Assembly: GCA_023678885.1 (NCBI GenBank)
Contig: CM042955.1
Location: 36,736,088 to 36,800,087, forward strand
Length of the DNA: 64,000 nt
Source: Pogostemon cablin
Lineage: Eukaryota > Streptophyta > Magnoliopsida > Lamiales > Lamiaceae
Direction of reading: 5' to 3'
In this document: positions 58,155 through 64,000 of the stretch, in pieces
Numbering within the stretch: position 1 is the first letter of the stretch
Layout of the letters: each line of letters opens with the position of its first letter
Program-made: the position numbers and the translations under genes
Notes under the pieces: model-generated
Seen by the model: only the letters and a program-made list of their open reading frames with translations
Told to the model about the DNA's origin: nothing
Databases searched by the model: none

Positions 58155-59717
58155 ATGAGAGACGTACACATTGGGTTAAATAGGATGAGCTTTGTCGTCC
58201 AATATGGGAGGGAGGACTTGGGTTGAGAGATTTTGGTGCATTTAATAAGGCTCTATTGGCAAAACAAGGGTGGAGATTAATTCATAATGAAAGTTCTCTT
58301 TTAGCTCTACTCTCAAAGCTCGTTACTTTCCTAGTGGCACTTTTCGTACAGCATCTACTGGCCATAATTCTAGTTTCATTTGGTAAAGTATTTTAAAGGG
58401 AAGAGAGGTTCTGGAGTTTGGATTGACATGGGCAGTTGGAAATGGAACCTTAATCAAGGTATGGAATGAACCATGGTTGTGGGGTGGAGATAATAATTTT
58501 ATATCTCAATTAGATGCCAGCTTCCGTCTCAACTTCTGATTTGTGAATTAATATCTGATGATTTGACTACATGGAATACTGACCTAGTTCATCAATACTT
58601 CAATGATGAAGATGCTTCTAGAATTTTGGCTATTCCAATCTCGCCTGACCGAAATGATGAATTGATCTGGAGGCATGAGAAAACAGGGGTGTACTCAACT
58701 AAATCTGGATATATTGAATGGATGAAGGTGAAGAAATACTTCTATGGAAACATCATGGATCGAAAGTGGAAATGGGTATTGAGCCTGGACATTACTCCAA
58801 GAGTCAAAGTTTTCATGTGGAGAATTCTTAGAGGAATAGTCCCAACTAATGTTAACCTAATCACTCGATTCGTTAATATGGATCCGAAATGCAAGAGATG
58901 TGGTGACAGGATTGAATCTATGGAACATGTCTTTAAGGAGTGTCCTTTTGCACTACAGTGTTGGAGTTTGATTAATATCATCCCTATTGATTTGAATATT
59001 GATGAAGCAATGGATGTTTGGGTGATGCGCGTAATTGAGATTTTGTCAAAAGAGCGACAAATCTTGTTTGCAACTGTATTGTGTGCTATCTGGTTTGCAA
59101 GGAATGAACTAGTATTCCAGCAGCGTCATATATCCTCTCAGAAGGTTATTGATCTGGCTACATCCTTGATTATTGATTTTAATGTCGCACATGTTAACCA
59201 CTTGAGAACAGACCTGACGAATAGACACTGTTCATGGTTACCACCTGGTCCCGATATAATGAAGTTAAATACAGATGCAACTTGCAGAGGTAATATTGGT
59301 GTTGGGCTTGGTTGTGTGCTTAAGAATCATGAGGGTTCGGTGATATGGGTGCGGACTGAATTGATGGATTCAACATTATCTGTGGAAGTGGCAGAAGCCT
59401 TGGCAGTTCATTTGGGTGTTCGTAAAGGTAGAGAGGAAGGAGTGGGGAGAATCATCATTGAAACTGATTTGCAGATCGTCTTTTTTGCTCTACAATATCC
59501 CAAGTTGGATCTATCATACTTTGGTGGAGTGATTAACAAGATATTGGATTATTGCAAGTTTTTCCATCATGTTTCTTTTAGTTGGGTTAGACGGTCTGGG
59601 AATGTTGTTGCCCACTCTCTAGCTCATTTTGCTTTTTCTTGCACTACGTCTTTCTTTTCGCATTCCATTCCGGAAGCGATTGGTGTACATGTTCAAACTG
59701 ATATCTCAGTTATTTAA
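58155..59717 (+). pseudogene. LINE reverse transcriptase C-terminus, zinc motif and RNase H
   Basis: Directly after the ATGAG duplication the LINE text resumes (THWVK, then DELCRPIWEGGLGLRDF, KALLAKQGWRLI). From 58563 a 384-codon frame is open: PRVKVFMWRILRGIVPTN and CKRCGDRIESMEHVFKEC (a C-x2-C..H-x4-C zinc motif), then RNase H with LNTDATCRGNIGVGLG (catalytic D), VEVAEALAVHLG (E), IIIETDLQIV (D) and VVAHSLAHFA. The frame ends at 59717, just before the poly-A tail. Stops and frameshifts between 58190 and 58560 break the link to RT. Confidence 0.88.
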
Positions 59718-59748
59718 TTAATATATTTTATTCTTCCATCAAAAAAAA

Positions 59749-60484
59749 CTTTAAAATAAAGTCAACTAATAGTTCATCTCTAGCAATTTGCTTTATTTTT
59801 TACTTCAAAAATTAAAATATTAATATGCATAAAATTAAAATAACACTATCAATTAAAATCATATTACAATTCACTTAAATATAATACTATTGTGCAATTT
59901 AATTTCTATTTTTAATATTTAAATTTGAATTTTTTCATTTATTAATATTTTATAAATAATTTTAAATTATAATTTATTTTGGCTAATTAACTTTTAACTT
60001 ACACATTAAATTAATATACAAAAAGTTAAAACACATATATTTCATAAATAAAAAAAATTAATTTTTTTAAGCCAACACTGTAGCTGTAGTTGGCTGAATT
60101 TTTCGCTACAGTGGACATCTTCAAATTGCAGACAAATTTGAAGCAATGGTTGGAGGGAGGAAATGTGACTGCATCAATTGTTTATAACTATATAGTATAT
60201 CATCCAATGGATAGAACACTCTTTCCAAATTTACAAGGGTTCATTCTGATAGCATAAGAACCATGATTTATAAAGACTATGTACTTGTAAATTTAAATTA
60301 GCATGTATTTATATCTACATTACTAAGTAAAATCATCGATAACATCCTTCCTTAACATCCAATAGTTTGTAAAAGCAGTTCGATTGAAATAATACTAGGC
60401 AAAATATGTAATTACCGTCACAATCAATGGTTCTAAACAGAGACCACTTTAGATCATATACAAAGCTATTACAATTGTTCTCAA
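59749..60484. other. AT-rich intergenic, no gene seen
   Basis: Very AT-rich to about 60060, then mixed. An inverted-repeat-like word pair occurs near 60075-60115 (gtagctgtagttggctg and gctacagtgg). No coding signal. Confidence 0.4.
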
Positions 60485-60880
60485 CTAATGGATTACGATG
60501 AATGTACAAGGATAAGAGATCATTCCCATTTGACTCAGTTTCCTTCTTGCCGTCTTCATTTTCACAGACATGCAAGATGAAACCTCATTAAGACTGTTGT
60601 TTACTCTAGCTAAGACATCCTGAACAATGCTGTCAGAGGCCTCAGCAGCATAGTCAGCTGTATTCAAGAAAGAACTGCAAGTTGCTCGTTGTAACATCTT
60701 TTTTCGTATGGAAAATTCATTGAAGCTGCTACTACAGTTGAAAAATCTGGCTTCTCTAAGGCCGCCCTATCTTTGTTTAGAACAAATGAGGTTGGATGAG
60801 CCTCAGAAACATCACTGTCAGATTCTTTGCTTAAAGTTAAAAGCTCTCCAACCCGAAATCATAGCTTTTGCCCTTAGGGC
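60485..60880 (-). pseudogene. Exon-like fragment of an unrecognised gene, frame broken at an A-run
   Basis: On minus, a reading from about 60870 gives GELLTLSKESDSDVSEAHPT, then SFVLNKDRAALEKPDF and STVVAASMNFPYEK, a composition typical of real protein. At the AAAAAA run at 60699-60704 the frame is lost, but one frame over it continues as MLQRATCSSFLNTADYAAEA and SDSIVQDVLARVNNSLNEVS to about 60510. A seventh A would join the two. No splice site was fixed and I do not recognise the family. It could be a decayed gene copy, or an exon with a sequence error. Confidence 0.4.
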
Positions 60881-61331
60881 GTTCTCTAGCTCATCTCTAT
60901 ATCCTCAAGTATGTAGATGCCAAACCCCAACCCAAAATAAGATTACATAACAAAAAGTTACACAAGAACTGGATTATGTACCTTGAAAAGAAGTATAATA
61001 GCATTACACAAGGGGAAGTTTCACAGATTTGCTATGATTCTTGTAACTTGAGGAAATCTTGCACAAGGGCATATCAAACATGGTGATTTAAACGGCAATT
61101 AGACAACCGAAAAGAAAAAAAAAACATAAACTAGGTTTTAAGGAACCAAGCAATGTGCTGAAGAGGCATTTATAATCTTCAATATCTATGTATTAATAAA
61201 TAAATAACCGTGCACTGTATTTTTACCAAACACCTTGTAAGCATCACTGTTTCTTTTGGAAAATGATTTGTTGAATTGAATGCCCTGGAGAATTTCTATT
61301 TCCTTGTTTAACCTGATTTGGTGGGACGTGG
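60881..61331. other. 3' flank of the PNSB2-like gene, no gene seen
   Basis: AT-rich sequence between the exon-like fragment and the PNSB2-like stop. The part near 61200-61331 is probably 3' UTR of the minus-strand gene. Confidence 0.4.
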
Positions 61332-62418
61332 TCACAAATTATCGTGCTCTATCACCTGTGCCCCTCTCCATTCTTCACCTGGATTCACACTCACTGGAAT
61401 CAACACTGACGCAGGCCCTGTACAGATAAAATAATCCTTTCCAAACTTGTCAGAGTATGATCCTGGGCTCGACAAGTGTATTTCTTGAAAACCCATCCGT
61501 ATCATGCGAAAGAACAGTCCACGCCCCTGAAAATTTTTAACATTTGACATTTTGATTGGAAATTGGAAAATCTTTAATTATTAATGTTACCTGATCAATT
61601 GTTTCATACTTGGATGCCGCACTTCTATGGAAAGCCTTGGATCTTTCTTGTGGTGGGGCAGAGTACAATCTACTAAGCTTATGCTTCAGCACAGTGATAG
61701 GCACATCCTGTGACGTCCAAATCCCGGGCTTCTTTTCGGGCTCCCAACCTAAGGAGAAGAAGCCCGGCTCCTCGGGCTTAATAGCTTCGGACGGGCTCAA
61801 GATTTCGAAAGGAGAAGAGGGAGGAGGGTGGGTGCAGTACGAGCAGCCTCTGAGTCCTTGAACACCGGCGCCCCCTCTGTTGCTGATCTTGAGATGGGTG
61901 AGTATGGCGGTGCTTAAATCCACAGGCTTCCGCCCATTGTTCTTCACTATCACGGCTGTCGCAATGCTCAGGGGATACAAGGAGACAACATAGTTTATGT
62001 CCAAATTTCCTCTGCTGCAGCTCAATTCAACCTGTAAAGCGTCAATTGAATCCGAATCAACATCCTTGACCGTCCATTGATCGTTATAGCTAGTAGTGGC
62101 GCTTGCAGGTTCGTTGATGACCAATCCGATGCCCCCTCTGGATCCTATGGTGTGAAGGACCTCCTCGTAGCCGTCGTCCCTCCAGTACACCTTTGGCTTG
62201 TAGGAAGTGATGTGGCCATTTGGTATCTGAAGCTTCAGTGAACTTCCGTTCCTAACGGTTAGCTCAATCTCGCCGGATTCAGAAAATTTGATGCCTTTTC
62301 GACCGTATTTGGACTCAAGAGTCTCCGGCGAGAGCACCGGAGGGGTTGAAGAAGCAGCAGCAGCAACAACGGAAGCAGTTTTAGTGGTGTTAAGGGGAGA
62401 AGAAGCCAGCAGCAACAT
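61332..62418 (-). CDS. PNSB2: Chloroplast NDH subcomplex B subunit, PNSB2 (NDF2) type
   Basis: Two exons on minus, 61591-62418 and 61332-61526, with a 64-bp GT-AG intron, giving 340 aa (relatives about 350). The first 28 residues (MLLLASSPLNTTKTASVVAA onwards) are Ser/Thr/Ala-rich, a likely chloroplast transit peptide. The mature part opens SPETLESKYGRKGIKFSESG and has a galactose-mutarotase-like fold signature: LTVRNGSSLKLQIPNGHITS, WTVKDVDSDSIDALQVELSC, NYVVSLYPLSIATAVIV. It ends GEEWRGAQVIEHDNL. The family member is a non-enzymatic subunit of the thylakoid NDH complex used in cyclic electron flow around photosystem I; no sugar-epimerase activity is implied. An upstream in-frame ATG at 62535 exists, but the transit-peptide-like start at 62418 fits better. 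The paralogue NDF5 is the main alternative name. Confidence 0.85.
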
Positions 62419-62616
62419 TTTTGTTGTTTTCAAGAGTGAGTAGACGATGATGAAAGAAATATCTTTTCTCTGGTGAAGTATGTTGTCAACCACTGGTTTA
62501 TCTAAGGTTTGGATAAGTTTAATGTGTTGCCACATGCGAGGGTATGAAATAAATTGCTCAAGGAGTTTGGAATTATCTCACTTTATCGCCCCATAATCGA
62601 ACCGGCGGTGGTTTAT
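62419..62616. promoter_or_regulatory. Short upstream region of the PNSB2-like gene
   Basis: About 200 bp separate the PNSB2 start from a possible exon on plus, so this may act as a divergent promoter. No specific box was identified with confidence. Confidence 0.3.
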
Positions 62617-62741
62617 CTCACCCTCCTCTGACCGGCTCATCTTCTTGCCACCTTCACCGTTGGCTACTACGCCTTGGCAGGGTTTTACGAAGGATTCCGT
62701 GCAAGTCGGTTTCTAATTGCTTTCAGATGGACCATTGGTGA
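62617..62741 (+). other. Possible first exon of an unrecognised gene
   Basis: A frame without stop reads HLLATFTVGYYALAGF then YEGFRASRFLIAFRWTIG, ending at a good donor (g|gtgagt at 62742). No ATG lies in frame and a TGA sits just upstream, so it would have to be a later exon, a non-ATG artefact or a relic. Protein-like composition is the main support. Family not recognised. Confidence 0.3.
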
Positions 62742-63872
62742 GTTTTGGTTTATGATGTAGCAACCTATATATGTATATTTGAGTGTGTGCTGAGAATTAG
62801 AAGAAGCATATTTCTGCAATAATTGCTGCTTCTGAATGATACTATTTGCTGCAAAAAAACTCTGTATTCTACTGCTTATTCTCCCTTCTCAAACTATCAT
62901 GAATGGCTTGCAGCATTTTATGCAATGTTACTTATTCAGTTTTGCTGGATTTTTGTTTCTTCTTTGAGTATCAGGTTCATCTTACTTATGGTTAATTCAC
63001 TTATTACTAGTATTTCAGGTTCAAGTTTTCATGATCACATTAGATGGAAAGCTCTCTATTCTAGTGGAAACTCCATTATAGTTGAAGTGTCAATTGACTC
63101 AAATCTGAGCAAAAGTTAAAGAAGGCTACTCTGATGAGTCACTTCTGGTAAAGTTCTATTCATGTAGTATACCTTAAACTAATGTTTACTGAAATGAAAA
63201 CTGAAAAAGTTGATCTTTAGGTGGCCAATAATAACGTCGAACTAAAATTAAATTCAATCTGATGCCACTGTTTTTCTCCAACATGAAAATTTGTGCGAGA
63301 CCATCAAAACGAACACATTTTATGCCACAATGTTTTCTTAAAAAATAAAAACAAAAATCTGATATTTTAGTTGAACAGGACTTCTTCATTGTTTTTCTTT
63401 AAAATTATTATTTTATACTGCTTTTAGTTACTATTTTACCTTCAGAGCTTTTTTGGAGCATTTCTTTTTAGGCTCCATCGTAGAATTTATTGTGTTAGAT
63501 AATCTCACTAGAGACCTGCCCGTTCTCCTATTGAAAGTTGGGTTAAATAGTCAATACTCAAAAGATTATTGATGCCCAAAGAGTGAAAAAGAAGAATGAA
63601 ATCAAGAACTCTCAGTTTTCTTGGTCATCCATTTGACTTGGTATTTGTCTTACTGCCTTATATCATGTTATCTTGTTGTACTTCTTACTTTGTGCTGCAT
63701 ATAAGGTATATAGTTAAGCACATCTTCTTCTCTTTAGTGATTTGACATATAGATTTCATCTTATCTCTTTAGTGCTCATTATTGTTATTATCATTTGGAA
63801 CTTGTATTCAAAAAATAATAAATGAGTTTATGCACAAATTAGATGGCATCAAGTGCTGAATGTTAATTGCAG
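62742..63872. other. Non-coding, possible intron
   Basis: AT-rich and T-rich sequence with no supported gene. It could be intronic if the flanking exon-like pieces belong together. Confidence 0.35.
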
Positions 63873-63969
63873 GTCGAAATCAGAGATTTCCTTACCCATT
63901 ATGAGAGAGTTGACTCAACACTATCTCAAGAAAGCATGCAGACATCAAACTTGAATTTAATCACGTGAG
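63873..63969 (+). other. Possible exon of an unrecognised gene
   Basis: After an acceptor-like ttgcag at 63868-63873, the frame VEIRDFLTHYERVDSTLSQE followed by SMQTSNLNLIT stops at TGA near 63968. It may belong with the possible exon at 62617-62741. Too short to assign; could be spurious. Confidence 0.25.
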
Positions 63970-64000
63970 GTAGTATTTTCTTCACTTTTCATAAGTAATG

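Larger units (their letters stand above)
21212..59748 (+). mobile_element. Non-LTR retrotransposon (LINE), split by a 34-kb nested insertion
   Basis: The two parts are 21212-23804 and 58155-59748. Together they give endonuclease, reverse transcriptase, zinc-knuckle-like domain and RNase H in the order of plant L1-type LINEs, about 4.2 kb. A poly-A run (59741-59748) closes the 3' end. AACTTTAA occurs at 21204-21211 and again at the poly-A junction (59747-59754), a possible 8-bp target duplication that partly overlaps the tail. Frameshifts and stops in all domains show an inactive copy. The reading continues across the split: the text before 23804 (RFWWGQKDDE) joins sensibly to that after 58159. 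Confidence 0.88.

Overview
The window is nuclear DNA of a flowering plant, almost certainly a eudicot. It has spliced plant genes (a class II KNOX homeobox gene, a DLT/SCL28-type GRAS gene, a chloroplast NDH subunit gene), AT-rich intergenic DNA, Stowaway MITEs with the usual CTCCCTCCGTCCC ends, and Gypsy, Copia and LINE retroelements of plant type. I lean towards an asterid such as a Lamiales species, but the sequence alone does not prove it.

Layout. 1-2533: decayed repeats and the KNAT7 upstream region. 2534-8103: a complete five-exon KNAT7-like gene (284 aa) whose introns carry a hAT-type MITE and two Stowaway MITEs. 8104-14466: a tRNA-related repeat, a hAT-like TIR element, and an old LTR relic split by a solo LTR with a CACCT target duplication. 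14467-16404 (minus): an intronless SCL28-like GRAS gene with an in-frame TAG before the final SAW motif; three MSA-type AACGGTCA boxes lie about 1.1-1.3 kb upstream. 17800-21200: MITEs, including a long-hairpin MULE-type element with a 10-bp duplication.

21212-59748 is one nested transposon stack. A LINE is split by a chromovirus (Tekay/Del-type Gypsy) at 23805-58154 (ATGAG duplication). The 5' LTR of that Gypsy is split by an Athila-like gag-protease element at 25304-42701 (GTGAA), which is split by a second, inverted gag-protease element at 28796-37715 (GTTCG). The Gypsy protease coding region is split by a decayed Copia element at 44660-53004 (GACAA). Every LTR insertion has an exact 5-bp duplication, so the order of events can be read directly. 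All these polymerases are broken.

The two gag-protease elements are the most unusual part. Both lack RT, RNase H, integrase and a zinc knuckle, yet share a related protease, a related C-terminal tail and a 1.6-1.9 kb 3' region. That 3' region contains small stem-loops whose stems vary with compensating changes around a constant 14-nt loop. A motif of about 65 bp is also shared between their LTRs and the unrelated Copia LTRs.

59749-64000: a frame-broken exon-like fragment (60485-60880), the complete two-exon PNSB2-like gene on minus (61332-62418), and two possible exons of an unrecognised gene to the right.
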